42,010 nucleotides of DNA from Acidobacteriota bacterium (GCA_012719355.1 JAAYAM010000325.1:1-42010); one strand, 5' to 3'. Positions 18,263 to 25,812 are shown, numbered from the stretch's first letter. Translations and numbers: made by a program. The notes: generated by a model not told the origin, from the sequence alone.

Positions 18263-18732
18263 TTGTTCTCCATCCGCGGTTCTGAAACTGCCGCCTGCTT
18301 CTGTTGATTGATACGCTCTGCCAGCCCCCCGAGCTCTTCGGTAGTGAGAGGATCATGAACGAATTGGTTTCGGAAGATCTCTTCATTCCAGACTTCCACG
18401 TGGTCGGTGGCCCCGATGACCACTACATCACCTGATATTTTAGCCGCTTCTCTCAGGGTCTGCGGGATCATGATCCTCCCCTGCGGATCCATCTGTGATA
18501 CAAGCCCGAAATATCCGGTGATCCGCTGCAGCTTCTGCTGCACGGGGTCCATGCCCGCGTATTGCTGCAATTCCCGGGCGATCCTTTCCCAGACTTCTAT
18601 GGGGAAAACCTTGGCGTGCTTCCCGTCATAACTGGTCACAAAATACGTGTCCTGATCATCACGCCGGAACTTCGCCGGCATCCGCAGACGGGATTTTTCA
18701 TCGATTTTTGCCGAAAAGCTGCCCCAAAGCAT
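18259..18732 (-). CDS. mraZ: Transcriptional regulator MraZ
   Basis: MraZ is the DNA-binding repressor of the dcw operon. Its two AbrB/SpoVT-like half-domains each show the conserved D-x-K/Q-x-R...P pattern, IDEKSRLRMPAKFR near the N-terminus and MDPQGRIMIPQTLRE in the second half. The 157-residue length is near the usual 140-150, with a charged Gln-rich tail. It is the first gene of the cluster, and three spaced repeats resembling MraZ operators lie at its promoter, so autoregulation is likely. Only weak ribosome-binding potential precedes the ATG. Confidence 0.95.
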   Translation of the reverse strand: MLWGSFSAKIDEKSRLRMPAKFRRDDQDTYFVTSYDGKHAKVFPIEVWERIARELQQYAGMDPVQQKLQRITGYFGLVSQMDPQGRIMIPQTLREAAKISGDVVVIGATDHVEVWNEEIFRNQFVHDPLTTEELGGLAERINQQKQAAVSEPRMENK

Positions 18733-18810
18733 ATCAGACCCGCGCTACCTTCAGCTGCTGACTTTTTATGTCGTTCAAAGGGGAAAATGCGCTCTCTAGT
18801 GGCCCTTATC

Positions 18811-18835
18811 GACCACTACTGACCATACTCGACCA
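18811..18835 (-). promoter_or_regulatory. Predicted MraZ operator: three direct repeats at 10-bp period
   Basis: Reading the minus strand, TGGTC occurs three times exactly 10 bp apart (GACCA on the plus strand at 18811-18815, 18821-18825 and 18831-18835). In E. coli, MraZ binds three TGGGN repeats separated by 5 bp, the same period. The repeats begin immediately downstream of the -10 element, so bound MraZ would block RNA polymerase. The identification is by pattern and position. Confidence 0.75.
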
Positions 18836-18836
18836 C

Positions 18837-18866
18837 AACATAGTCCTATCGGACAATTTGTGTCAA
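18837..18866 (-). promoter_or_regulatory. Sigma70-type promoter of the dcw operon
   Basis: On the minus strand a perfect -35 TTGACA (18866-18861) is followed after 18 bp by TATGTT (18842-18837; 4 of 6 consensus positions). Transcription would start near 18830, about 100 nt before the mraZ ATG and inside the operator repeats. No other promoter is evident down to ftsZ, although internal promoters are common in such clusters. Confidence 0.65.
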
Positions 18867-18870
18867 GGGA

Positions 18871-18890
18871 ATAGTGACTTTTGTCACTAT
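18871..18890. promoter_or_regulatory. Perfect inverted repeat upstream of the mraZ promoter
   Basis: ATAGTGAC and GTCACTAT form exact 8-bp arms around TTTT. The centre is about 17 bp upstream of the -35 hexamer of mraZ and about 135 bp from ychF on the other strand. It could bind a dimeric regulator of either gene. It is not followed by a T-run, so termination is unlikely. Confidence 0.5.
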
Positions 18891-19017
18891 AAGAATTAAG
18901 AATTGGCAATTTTCTGAAAGCGTGGGACTGAAAACTGGACACTCAAAGCTCGAAACCCGAGACTGCAACTGCTAACATGTCTCCCTTAATATTCCCTTTA
19001 ATAGAGGATAGCGAATC

Positions 19018-20130
19018 ATGAAAGTCGGGATCGTCGGGTTGCCTCAGGTCGGTAAGACCACCATCTTCAATCTGTTGACACAGGGACGTGTCGATACTTC
19101 TGCCTGGGGGGGCGGCGGCCGGGAAGCTCATGTCGGCATTGCTCATGTGCCTGACTGGCATGTGGACCGCCTGGCGAAAGTGGTGAAACCCAAGAAGGCC
19201 ACCTATGCGACGGTCGAGTATGTCGATCTTCCCGGACTTTCGGTCGGGGAGGGGAGGGCCTCACTGGAAGGGCAATCAAGGGAGATGACTTCTTACCTGA
19301 ACAGCCTGAAGAACATCGATACGTTGCTGCATGTGGTGCGCGGATTCGAGGATCCGAATATTCCTCACGTCCAGGGGACGGTCGATCCCTCCAGGGATAT
19401 CGCTCTTTTCGAGCTTGAGATGATTTTTTCGGATCTTGCCATTGTCGAGAAGAGGCTTGAGCGTCTTGCCAAGGATCTGAAGAAAATGAAATCGCCTGAA
19501 CTCGAACTGGAGAACGAGGTGCTCGAGCGGTACAGGGCGGCGCTGGAATCGGAACGTCCGCTGCGCGAACTGGAGTTAACGCCGGAAGAAGAGAAAAGGG
19601 TTCGGGGATTCACCTTTCTCTCGGCAAAGCCGATCCTGCTCGTGGTCAATGTCGGTGACGAAGATGCCCCCAAAATAGCGAATGTGGTCGAAGAGTTCGG
19701 ACTTCAGAAAGAGGCGGCAATGCGCAATGTCGCGATTACGGCCGTCTGCGGCCGGATCGAATCCGAGATAGCGGCGCTGGCGCCGGAAGACGCCCGTATG
19801 TTCATGGACGACCTTGGGATCTCCGGGAGCGCACTCGATCGTATCATTCGGCACTCCTATGATCTCCTGGGAGTGTTTTCGTTCTACACGGCAGGCGAAC
19901 CGGAAGTCCGCGCCTGGACAATACCACGTAACACCACTGCAGTTCAGGCGGCCAGGGTGATACACAGCGACATCGAGAAGGGGTTCATCAAAGCCGAGGT
20001 GGTGTCGTTTGAAGACATGGTCAAGCTCGGATCATTTCAGGCTGCAAAGGGCAAGGGAGTGATGCGCCTCGAGGGGAAGGAATACCGCGTCAGGGAGGGC
20101 GATGTCATCCTCTTCCGTTTCAACGTATAA
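19018..20130 (+). CDS. ychF: Ribosome-associated P-loop ATPase/GTPase YchF
   Basis: YchF (OLA1 family) is an Obg-related nucleotide hydrolase that binds ribosomes and is linked to stress responses. The 370-residue protein opens with the P-loop GLPQVGKTT (7-15) and switch motif YVDLPGL. A helical insertion follows (LKKMKSPELELENEVLERYR), then LLVVNVGDED where Ras-type GTPases have NKxD. That altered motif is what gives the family its ATP preference. The C-terminal TGS-like domain ends MRLEGKEYRVREGDVILFRF. AGAGGAT lies about 8 nt before the ATG. It is divergent from mraZ. Confidence 0.96.
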   Translation: MKVGIVGLPQVGKTTIFNLLTQGRVDTSAWGGGGREAHVGIAHVPDWHVDRLAKVVKPKKATYATVEYVDLPGLSVGEGRASLEGQSREMTSYLNSLKNIDTLLHVVRGFEDPNIPHVQGTVDPSRDIALFELEMIFSDLAIVEKRLERLAKDLKKMKSPELELENEVLERYRAALESERPLRELELTPEEEKRVRGFTFLSAKPILLVVNVGDEDAPKIANVVEEFGLQKEAAMRNVAITAVCGRIESEIAALAPEDARMFMDDLGISGSALDRIIRHSYDLLGVFSFYTAGEPEVRAWTIPRNTTAVQAARVIHSDIEKGFIKAEVVSFEDMVKLGSFQAAKGKGVMRLEGKEYRVREGDVILFRFNV

Positions 20131-20168
20131 GTCCGGCACCCGCTTTCGACGTTTTCTGTCATTTGTTA

Positions 20169-20197
20169 TTGCCTTTTTAGCGGCTTCTTGGTTAAAT
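20169..20197 (+). promoter_or_regulatory. Possible promoter of rplU-rpmA
   Basis: TTGCCT (20169-20174) and TTAAAT (20192-20197) are separated by 17 bp, each matching the sigma70 consensus at 4 of 6 positions. Initiation would be about 20 nt before the rplU GTG. No structured L21 leader could be recognised in the remaining space. Confidence 0.4.
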
Positions 20198-20225
20198 CTT
20201 CTATTTCGCCCCAGGGAGGTGGACA

Positions 20226-20543
20226 GTGTACGCAGTGATAATGACCGGCGGAAAGCAGTATCGTGTTTCTGAAGGAGACCTCGTCCGGGTGGAGAAACTC
20301 GAATCCGAGCCGGGTGCTCAGGTGGAATTCAAAGATGTGCTCCTGGTGAAATCTGACGCGAAAACGTACATCGGCCAGCCGATGGTCGAAGGAGCGACGG
20401 TTACAGGAACCTTGGTTTCTCAAGGGAAGGACGACAAGATCCTGGTCTTCAAATATAAGAAAAAGAAGCAGTATCGCCGCACCCGAGGACATCGGCAGCA
20501 GCATTCGGAAGTGCGGATAGAAAAAATCAATGTGGCAGGGTAA
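20226..20543 (+). CDS. rplU: 50S ribosomal protein L21
   Basis: L21 is a small primary rRNA-binding protein of the large subunit. The 105-residue sequence shows the expected start [17 protein letters not shown], the central [26 protein letters not shown], and the basic C-terminal loop [17 protein letters not shown] that binds 23S rRNA. It starts with GTG, with GGGAGGTGG (20214-20222) directly upstream. It is followed 8 nt later by rpmA, the near-universal partner. Confidence 0.97.
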   Translation: MYAVIMTGGKQYRVSEGDLVRVEKLESEPGAQVEFKDVLLVKSDAKTYIGQPMVEGATVTGTLVSQGKDDKILVFKYKKKKQYRRTRGHRQQHSEVRIEKINVAG

Positions 20544-20551
20544 GGGGTCTT

Positions 20552-20812
20552 ATGGCACATAAAAAAGGAGTAGGGAGCTCCAGGAACGGAAGGGACAGCC
20601 AGTCCAAACGTCTTGGGGTGAAGCGTTTTGCCGGAGAGGTGGTCAACGGCGGAACGATCATCGTCCGGCAGCGGGGAACGCGGTTCAAGCCGGGTCTGAA
20701 CGTGGGAATCGGCAGCGACGACACGCTGTTTGCCAAGACCACGGGCATCGTGCAGTTCCAGGATAGAGGCCGTCTGGGGAAATTCGTACACGTTCATGAA
20801 AAGGCTTCATAG
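20552..20812 (+). CDS. rpmA: 50S ribosomal protein L27
   Basis: L27 reaches the peptidyl-transferase centre through its N-terminal tail. The 86-residue protein begins [20 protein letters not shown] without the cleavable extension found in Firmicutes, so no dedicated processing protease is required. The body ([24 protein letters not shown]) is standard. AAGGGG lies 4-5 nt before the ATG. A strong intrinsic terminator follows the stop. Confidence 0.97.
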   Translation: MAHKKGVGSSRNGRDSQSKRLGVKRFAGEVVNGGTIIVRQRGTRFKPGLNVGIGSDDTLFAKTTGIVQFQDRGRLGKFVHVHEKAS

Positions 20813-20837
20813 CCCATTCTTCGGATTATCCGCTTAC

Positions 20838-20865
20838 GGGACCCCATACGGGGTCCTTTTTTTTT
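20838..20865 (+). terminator. Rho-independent terminator after rpmA
   Basis: GGACCCC (20839-20845) and GGGGTCC (20850-20856) form a perfect 7-bp stem with the tetraloop ATAC, followed by nine T residues (20857-20865). It lies 26 nt after the rpmA stop and before obgE, so obgE probably relies on read-through or its own promoter. Confidence 0.92.
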
Positions 20866-20909
20866 GGCGGATGGGAGTGTAGCCGGATAGCGCAAGTGGA
20901 GCCACGCAG

Positions 20910-21899
20910 TTGTTTATTGATCAGGCAAAAATCCAGGTAATAGCGGGCGATGGCGGCAACGGTTGTCTTGCCTTTCGCAGGGAGAAGTTCGTCCCCAGAG
21001 GCGGACCGAGCGGCGGTGACGGCGGGAAAGGAGGCGATGTCTACATCGAGTGCTCCGACCGTGTCAATACCCTCGTTCATTTCCAATACAAACGCATCTT
21101 CAAGGCTCAGCGTGGCCGTCACGGGGAAGGGGACAAACGCCACGGCAAAGACGGCTTTGATATCACGATCCTCGTGCCGCCGGGAACACAGGTCTATAAA
21201 GAGCCCGAGCATGTGCTGCTGCACGATTTCAGTACCCCGGGCGAACGCATCAGGGTGGCGGTCGGGGGCCGCGGCGGGAGAGGAAACGCGCGTTTTGCCA
21301 CGTCGACCAACCAGGCGCCCAGGTACACCGAAAAAGGTGGCGAAGGGGAACAGGCGGAGCTTTCCCTGAGCCTGAAGCTGATCGCTGATGTGGGGCTCGT
21401 GGGATTTCCGAACGTAGGCAAGTCCACGCTCATCTCGCGAATCAGTTCAGCAAAACCGAAGATTGCAGATTATCCGTTCACGACTCTGGAGCCTCACCTG
21501 GGAGTGGTGAAGCTTGATGACTTCCGCAGCTTTGTGGTTGCCGATATCCCGGGTCTTATCGAAGGTGCCCACGAGGGTCACGGTCTTGGTGACCGGTTCT
21601 TGAAGCACATCGAGCGCACGAAGGTGCTCGTTCACCTGGTCGATGTGTCTCAACAGGAGCGGAATCCGCTCTCAGACTACAAGGCGATTGTCAAAGAACT
21701 CGGGCTTTTCAACGAAATGCTTCTCGAAAGGAAGCAGCTGGTGGTCGCCTCAAAGATCGATGCGCTCGTCGACAGGCGCAAGCTGTCCAGCCTGAAGGCC
21801 ATGTGCACGCGCCGGCGACTCCCGTTCCTTGCAATCTCGGCCGTGACCGGGGAGGGGATCAGGGAACTCATATATACTCTTGACAAGATGCTCCGGTGA
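20910..21899 (+). CDS. obgE: Obg family GTPase (ObgE/CgtA)
   Basis: Obg binds the 50S subunit and couples ribosome maturation to GTP and ppGpp levels. The 329-residue protein has the glycine-rich Obg fold ([20 protein letters not shown]), then the G domain with P-loop GFPNVGKST (165-173), the switch segment [18 protein letters not shown], NKxD replaced by SKID, and ISAVTGEGI. It ends right after the G domain, so the OCT extension of Gram-positive Obg is missing. The only start that preserves the fold is the TTG at 20910, preceded by GTGGAG about 9 nt upstream. Its stop overlaps a possible nadD GTG. Confidence 0.96.
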   Translation: MFIDQAKIQVIAGDGGNGCLAFRREKFVPRGGPSGGDGGKGGDVYIECSDRVNTLVHFQYKRIFKAQRGRHGEGDKRHGKDGFDITILVPPGTQVYKEPEHVLLHDFSTPGERIRVAVGGRGGRGNARFATSTNQAPRYTEKGGEGEQAELSLSLKLIADVGLVGFPNVGKSTLISRISSAKPKIADYPFTTLEPHLGVVKLDDFRSFVVADIPGLIEGAHEGHGLGDRFLKHIERTKVLVHLVDVSQQERNPLSDYKAIVKELGLFNEMLLERKQLVVASKIDALVDRRKLSSLKAMCTRRRLPFLAISAVTGEGIRELIYTLDKMLR

Positions 21900-21922
21900 A
21901 GTTGCGACAGGGAGAACGACGA

Positions 21923-22603
21923 TTGAGAGAACAGAAGATAGGGGTGCTTGGCGGGAGCTTCAACCCGATCCATGCAGGACACCTCCACATCGCGAGGGAA
22001 ATCCAGAGACTCTTTGCGCTGTCGCAGGTGCACTTCGTCGTAGCAGCCACGCCCCCTCACAAGCAGCTCGAAAACCTGATTCCGCTGCCCCATCGTTATG
22101 CCATGGTCGCGCTGGCTACGGCGGGAAGCCCTTCCTTCATCCCCTCGCTCGTGGAGCTGGAACCTCCGGCAAGCCCGTTCTCTGTCGATACGATGGAAAA
22201 ACTTGTCCGCAGTCTCGGCTGCAGAAAAGCTGACCTGTATTTCATTGCCGGGGGTGATTCACTGCATGACGTGAGTGCCTGGAAAGAAAGCGAAAAACTG
22301 CTGATCTCGTACAACTTCGTCTTCGTCGGACGGCCGGGGTTCAGAACTGCGAACGCGGAAGACCTCTTGCCGGGCAGGGCCGCAGCCCGCGTCAGGAGCT
22401 TTGTGGGAATGGGACAGACCTCTGTCAGGAAGCGCATCGAAGAAGCGGGGAGTGAACCCGGGATTTACATTCTGGATGTAAATGCCCCTGACGTCTCCGC
22501 CACCCGCATACGGGAGCTGGTTGCGACAGGAAAATCAATTCGGCGACTTGTTCCTGAGCCTGTTCTAGAATATATCAATAAACTCCATCTATATGGTGAA
22601 TGA
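21923..22603 (+). CDS. nadD: Nicotinate-nucleotide adenylyltransferase NadD
   Basis: NadD joins ATP and nicotinate mononucleotide to make deamido-NAD. The nucleotidyltransferase signature GGSFNPIHAGH is at residues 10-20, followed by PHKQ and, near the C-terminus, the substrate-binding motif DVSATRIREL. I favour the TTG at 21923 (226 residues, MREQKIGVLGG) because GGGAG lies 8 nt upstream. A GTG at 21896, overlapping the obgE stop as GTGA, would add nine residues. It is coupled to rsfS by a 4-nt overlap, a frequent nadD-rsfS arrangement. Confidence 0.94.
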   Translation: MREQKIGVLGGSFNPIHAGHLHIAREIQRLFALSQVHFVVAATPPHKQLENLIPLPHRYAMVALATAGSPSFIPSLVELEPPASPFSVDTMEKLVRSLGCRKADLYFIAGGDSLHDVSAWKESEKLLISYNFVFVGRPGFRTANAEDLLPGRAAARVRSFVGMGQTSVRKRIEEAGSEPGIYILDVNAPDVSATRIRELVATGKSIRRLVPEPVLEYINKLHLYGE

Positions 22604-22986
22604 TGATAGACGCTCTTAGAATTGCCGTGAATGCGGCCGACAACAAGAAAGCTCACGATCTTGTCGCCCTCGACATTTCAGGAATTGCTTCTTTTACGAA
22701 TTACTTCCTCTTCTGCACGGGAGATTCCTCCAGGCAGATGCAGGCTATCGCCGACGAGGTTGAGAAGCGGCTCAAAGCCAGCGGCATACGGCCCTCTCAT
22801 ATAGAAGGCTATCAGAATTCCGAATGGATTTTGATGGACTACATCGACCTCGTGGTCCATATCTTTTCCAGGAGTGCGCGGGCTTACTACGATCTGGAGA
22901 GGCTGTGGCGAGACGGGAAGAAGCTTGATATTGAGAAGCTTCTGGAAGAAGCGAAACCGGCTCCAAGGAAAAGAAAAGTCCAGTGA
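22600..22986 (+). CDS. rsfS: Ribosomal silencing factor RsfS (Iojap/YbeB)
   Basis: RsfS binds L14 on the 50S subunit and blocks joining with 30S when nutrients are scarce. The 128-residue protein has the family features: KKAHDLVALDISGIASFTNYF, CTGDSSRQMQAIADEVEKRL, EGYQNSEWILMDYIDLVVHIF and YYDLERLW. The basic tail (APRKRKVQ) is slightly longer than usual. The ATG at 22600 overlaps the nadD stop (ATGA); an ATG at 22603 is also possible. Confidence 0.96.
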   Translation: MMIDALRIAVNAADNKKAHDLVALDISGIASFTNYFLFCTGDSSRQMQAIADEVEKRLKASGIRPSHIEGYQNSEWILMDYIDLVVHIFSRSARAYYDLERLWRDGKKLDIEKLLEEAKPAPRKRKVQ

Positions 22987-22996
22987 GAGTCTGAAC

Positions 22997-23470
22997 GTGC
23001 AGATCAAATTTCTCTGGGTAGGGAAAACAAAGAACCCGTCAATAAAGACTCTGGTGTCGGATTACTTCGACCGGATCCGGCGCCTGATTGCGTGTGAGAT
23101 CACGGAAACACGCGATCTCTCAAAAAGGAAATCTCTGAAACCCGCGGAACTGATCGCCGGCGAGGGCGAAGATCTCGTGAAGCATCTGCCCGCTTCCGGC
23201 CGTCTCGTCGCGCTGGATGAATCAGGAAGGCAGTTCACATCCATGGATTTTGCCCGCTGGATCGAGGCGGAGCAGAACAGCGGGTCGCGCGCGATCACAT
23301 TCGTCATTGGAGGCTCCGAGGGATTGAGCGACATGATTTCCCGGAGAGCGCATCTTATATTGTCGCTGGGTAAGATGACATGGACCCACGAGATGACGCG
23401 CGTGCTTCTGCTCGAGCAGGTGTATCGCGCGTTGTGCATTATTCGCAGGATTCCCTATCACCGGGATTGA
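22997..23470 (+). CDS. rlmH: 23S rRNA (pseudouridine1915-N3)-methyltransferase RlmH
   Basis: RlmH is a SPOUT-class methyltransferase that methylates pseudouridine 1915 on the assembled 70S ribosome. The motifs are TFVIGGSEGLS in the SAM knot and LSLGKMTWTHEMTRVLLLEQ with YRALCIIRRIPYHR at the C-terminus, all diagnostic. The open frame extends further upstream into rsfS, but homology begins at VQIKFLWVGKTK. The GTG at 22997, giving the normal 157 residues, is therefore the start. No strong Shine-Dalgarno is present, so translation is probably coupled to rsfS 10 nt upstream. Confidence 0.95.
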   Translation: MQIKFLWVGKTKNPSIKTLVSDYFDRIRRLIACEITETRDLSKRKSLKPAELIAGEGEDLVKHLPASGRLVALDESGRQFTSMDFARWIEAEQNSGSRAITFVIGGSEGLSDMISRRAHLILSLGKMTWTHEMTRVLLLEQVYRALCIIRRIPYHRD

Positions 23471-23501
23471 AGCTTTCACGCAGGAGTAAGAGACAGAGAC
23501 G

Positions 23502-23855
23502 ATGGATGAGAAGAAGCTGGACTATTTCAAAGAAAAGCTGTTGCGCAAGCAGCTCTCCTTGACCGACATGGTGCAGAGAACCGAAAGCTATGGCCGCGAG
23601 AAGGATCAGAATATACAGGATATCGCGGACATGGCAGTCGAGTCTTACACCAGGGAGTTCAACTTCGGCAAGAGCTCGGGTGACCGTCACATTTTGCAGC
23701 TTATCCGCGAAGCCCTTGCCCGCATTGAAGACAGGACTTACGGGACATGCACACACTGTGAGACCGAAATTCTCCCCAAGAGGCTGGAAGCGGTGCCCTG
23801 GACGAGACTCTGCATCCGTTGTCAGGATCTCCTGGAAAAGGGCCTGCTCGAGTAA
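23502..23855 (+). CDS. DksA/TraR-family zinc-finger regulator
   Basis: DksA-type proteins enter the RNA polymerase secondary channel and modulate initiation, often with ppGpp. The 117-residue protein has a helical hairpin. Its tip carries DIADMA at 40-45, matching the DxxDxA motif at the DksA coiled-coil tip. A four-cysteine zinc finger follows (Cys83, Cys86, Cys104, Cys107; YGTCTHCETEI and TRLCIRCQDL). It is shorter than E. coli DksA (151 residues), so function as a true DksA is uncertain. It lies in a plus-strand run with rlmH and comF. Confidence 0.85.
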   Translation: MDEKKLDYFKEKLLRKQLSLTDMVQRTESYGREKDQNIQDIADMAVESYTREFNFGKSSGDRHILQLIREALARIEDRTYGTCTHCETEILPKRLEAVPWTRLCIRCQDLLEKGLLE

Positions 23856-23867
23856 GGAGGAGTTCTG

Positions 23868-24665
23868 ATTCCTGCGACTCAACCGCAAAGAGTCTTTTTT
23901 CCTGTCGGCAGGGATCTTCCTGTTTCGCGAACACAAAGACTGCTCGACAGCGTCTTGAATCTGATCTATCCGGAAGCGTGCTTTATCTGTTCTGTCCCGG
24001 TGGCGAGGCGGCAGGATTTCGGCGTGTGCGGGTCCTGCTGGGACCGGGCCCTTTCGATGAAGATAGCGCCCCCCCGCTGTTCTTCCTGCGGCATTCCGTT
24101 ACAGATTCCTGACACCTCGGGGGAGCACCTCTGCGGTAACTGCCTGCTGCAGTTTCCCCCATATTCCGGAGCGAGGGCGTTCGGCTACTATGCCGGAGAA
24201 GTGAGCCGGCTCGTTCAAGGACTGAAGTTCGATTCCAGATGGAATCTGGTGGAACCGCTGGGAGCTCTCCTTGCTGCCACTTTTTACGAAACGTGGCAGC
24301 GTCGTGACTTCGACCTTCTCGTGCCCGTCCCTTTGCATCCGAGGCGGAGGCGTGCACGCGGCTACAATCAGTCGGAACTTCTGGCGCAGGCTCTGGCCCG
24401 CCGGACCGCTATTCGCTGCAGCCTGGAACTCGTGCGCACGCGTGCCACGCTCCCGCAGGTCGGGCTGAGCAATTCTCAGCGTGCGGCGAACGTACGCGGT
24501 GCCTTTATATGCCGCACCCCTGATGCCGTTCGGGATAAACGGATTCTCCTGATCGACGATGTGATGACAACGGGTGCGACTGTGTCGAGCGCTGCTGCGA
24601 CACTCATTGCAGCTGGTGCATTGCGGGTGTCGGTCCTGACCATAGCACGGGCGGACAAATGGTGA
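23868..24665 (+). CDS. comF: ComF family phosphoribosyltransferase-like protein with probable non-AUG start
   Basis: ComF-like proteins combine an N-terminal zinc ribbon with a phosphoribosyltransferase-type domain and support DNA uptake in naturally competent species. Here CFIC...CGSCW and CSSC...LCGNC form two Cys pairs, YNQSELLAQALAR lies mid-protein, and the PRPP loop is ILLIDDVMTTGAT. The first conventional start, TTG at 23955, would cut into the conserved RLLDSVLNLIYPEAC segment and lacks a ribosome-binding site. Upstream in frame there is no ATG, GTG or TTG. However AAGGAGG at 23854-23860 points to ATT at 23868 (265 residues) or CTG at 23865. The product is clear; the start is tentative. 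Confidence 0.82.
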   Translation: MPATQPQRVFFPVGRDLPVSRTQRLLDSVLNLIYPEACFICSVPVARRQDFGVCGSCWDRALSMKIAPPRCSSCGIPLQIPDTSGEHLCGNCLLQFPPYSGARAFGYYAGEVSRLVQGLKFDSRWNLVEPLGALLAATFYETWQRRDFDLLVPVPLHPRRRRARGYNQSELLAQALARRTAIRCSLELVRTRATLPQVGLSNSQRAANVRGAFICRTPDAVRDKRILLIDDVMTTGATVSSAAATLIAAGALRVSVLTIARADKW

Positions 24666-24674
24666 TCACGCAAG

Positions 24675-25124
24675 CTATGGCGTAGGCGGCGGCTGCATCG
24701 TGGCGGCCTTGAACTTCTCCAGGAAATCTTCGAACTTCTTCTTCTGTTCGGGATTGAGAATGTCGCGTATCTTCTGGTCGCTGCGGTTTCTGATCGAATC
24801 GAAGCGTGGTCGGTAGATCCGGTTCAACTCTTCATATTTCGGACCGTACTGCTTGTTCAGTATGTCGTACTTCGGACCGAACTCCTCATTCAGCCTTTGA
24901 AATTCCAGTGTTGTCTCGCGGAAAATCTCTTTCAGTTGGTCCTTCTGGCCCGAATCGAGATTCAATTCTCTCGCGATCCCTTCAATTACATCAGTGGGTT
25001 GAAACATGTTTTGAGGAGGATTGATATGTTCTCTGTACAGGGAGTTGGTGACAAAACCCGCTACTCCTCCCAGAAGGAACACCAGAATGCCGAGGGACAC
25101 AATACCGAGCTTTGACTTCATCAT
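24675..25124 (-). CDS. Membrane-anchored Spy/CnrX-like (heavy-metal-resistance fold) protein
   Basis: The 149-residue protein has one N-terminal membrane segment (IVSLGILVFLLGGVAGFVTN, about 8-27) and a helical periplasmic domain rich in Glu, Gln and Arg. LNLDSGQKDQLKEIFRET and ILNPEQKKKFEDFLEKF are the LTxxQ-like motifs of Spy/CpxP/CnrX proteins. An internal near-repeat, FGPKYDILNKQYGPKYEELN, is visible. Family members bind metals or act as periplasmic chaperones or sensors. It lies 18 nt downstream of an anti-sigma-like gene, so by analogy with CnrX it may be the sensory partner. Metal binding is not demonstrated; there are no Cys and few His residues. Confidence 0.7.
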   Translation of the reverse strand: MMKSKLGIVSLGILVFLLGGVAGFVTNSLYREHINPPQNMFQPTDVIEGIARELNLDSGQKDQLKEIFRETTLEFQRLNEEFGPKYDILNKQYGPKYEELNRIYRPRFDSIRNRSDQKIRDILNPEQKKKFEDFLEKFKAATMQPPPTP

Positions 25125-25142
25125 CGGAACACCAACACCTGA

Positions 25143-25625
25143 TTATCTCACGACGGCGGCTTCTCGTTCAGCGATCGCACTGAGGACAGTTTCGTGCGTG
25201 ATTCTCTCCTGTTCAAACAGCAAGGCACGATGCGGCTGGTAGTGACTCACGAATGCTCTCTCGTACAGGCGGTAAAACTCGCTTTCAGTGACGCTCATCT
25301 GAAGATAGGCGAACACCGAAAGGAGAGCCAGCGTGACCCCGGCCAAAGCCGGAACCACCTTGCGGGCTGTGCCGAAGATGAACTGCCAGCTCGCTGCAGT
25401 GCGTGCCTCTTCTTCAATGCGCAATCGCACTTTCTGTAAGAAAAACGGCGACGCCGCCGGAGGCGGGCTGACCCGGGCAATTCTGCCGGGAAGGCTCAGT
25501 ATCCCCATTTCCCGAAGGCACGTCGGGCATTCCGAAAGATGGACATCGAGTTCTGCGTTCTCTGCTGACGTCAGTTCGCGGTCGATTCTGCGTTCTATCC
25601 GCTCTCGAGCAAAGCCACATTCCAT
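25143..25625 (-). CDS. Anti-sigma factor-like zinc-finger membrane protein
   Basis: From the ATG at 25625, with GGAGAGG 7 nt upstream, the product is 160 residues. Cys3, His29, Cys33 and Cys36 (HLSECPTC) form the HxxxCxxC zinc-binding anti-sigma motif. A Pro-rich linker, an amphipathic helix and one membrane segment (VVPALAGVTLALLSVFAYL, about 84-102) follow, with a periplasmic C-terminus. Such proteins sequester an ECF sigma factor at the membrane. No sigma-factor gene adjoins it: upstream are an intergenic stretch and queA. The downstream neighbour is the Spy/CnrX-like gene. Confidence 0.75.
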   Translation of the reverse strand: MECGFARERIERRIDRELTSAENAELDVHLSECPTCLREMGILSLPGRIARVSPPPAASPFFLQKVRLRIEEEARTAASWQFIFGTARKVVPALAGVTLALLSVFAYLQMSVTESEFYRLYERAFVSHYQPHRALLFEQERITHETVLSAIAEREAAVVR

Positions 25626-25759
25626 GAGAACACCTCTCCAAACCAAGAGAACTAATGGTATCTACGTCAGCGGTGCAAGGATATTTCATGTTCAGAGAGC
25701 AACAAACAACCAGGACTCTTTATCACAACGTGCTTCCCCGGATCAATAAGAAGTTGCGG

Positions 25760-25783
25760 AAAAAGCTCCGGCCGCCGGGGAGC
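25760..25783 (-). terminator. Probable Rho-independent terminator after queA
   Basis: On the minus strand, GCTCC and GGAGC bracket a GC-rich interior (CCGGCGGCC) and are followed by TTTTT (25764-25760). It lies about 30 nt past the queA stop and separates queA from the anti-sigma gene. Confidence 0.65.
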
Positions 25784-25812
25784 AAAGCTTTGTATTCCCC
25801 GCATTTATACGA

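Noticed and set aside
22874-22996. N-terminal extension of rlmH into rsfS
   Set aside because: The extension would overlap rsfS by more than 100 nt and lacks any RlmH similarity; the GTG at 22997 gives the family length.
25647-25812. Remnant of an ECF sigma-factor gene upstream of the anti-sigma gene
   Set aside because: The space is only about 165 bp, contains the queA terminator, and no frame shows sigma region 2 or 4 motifs.
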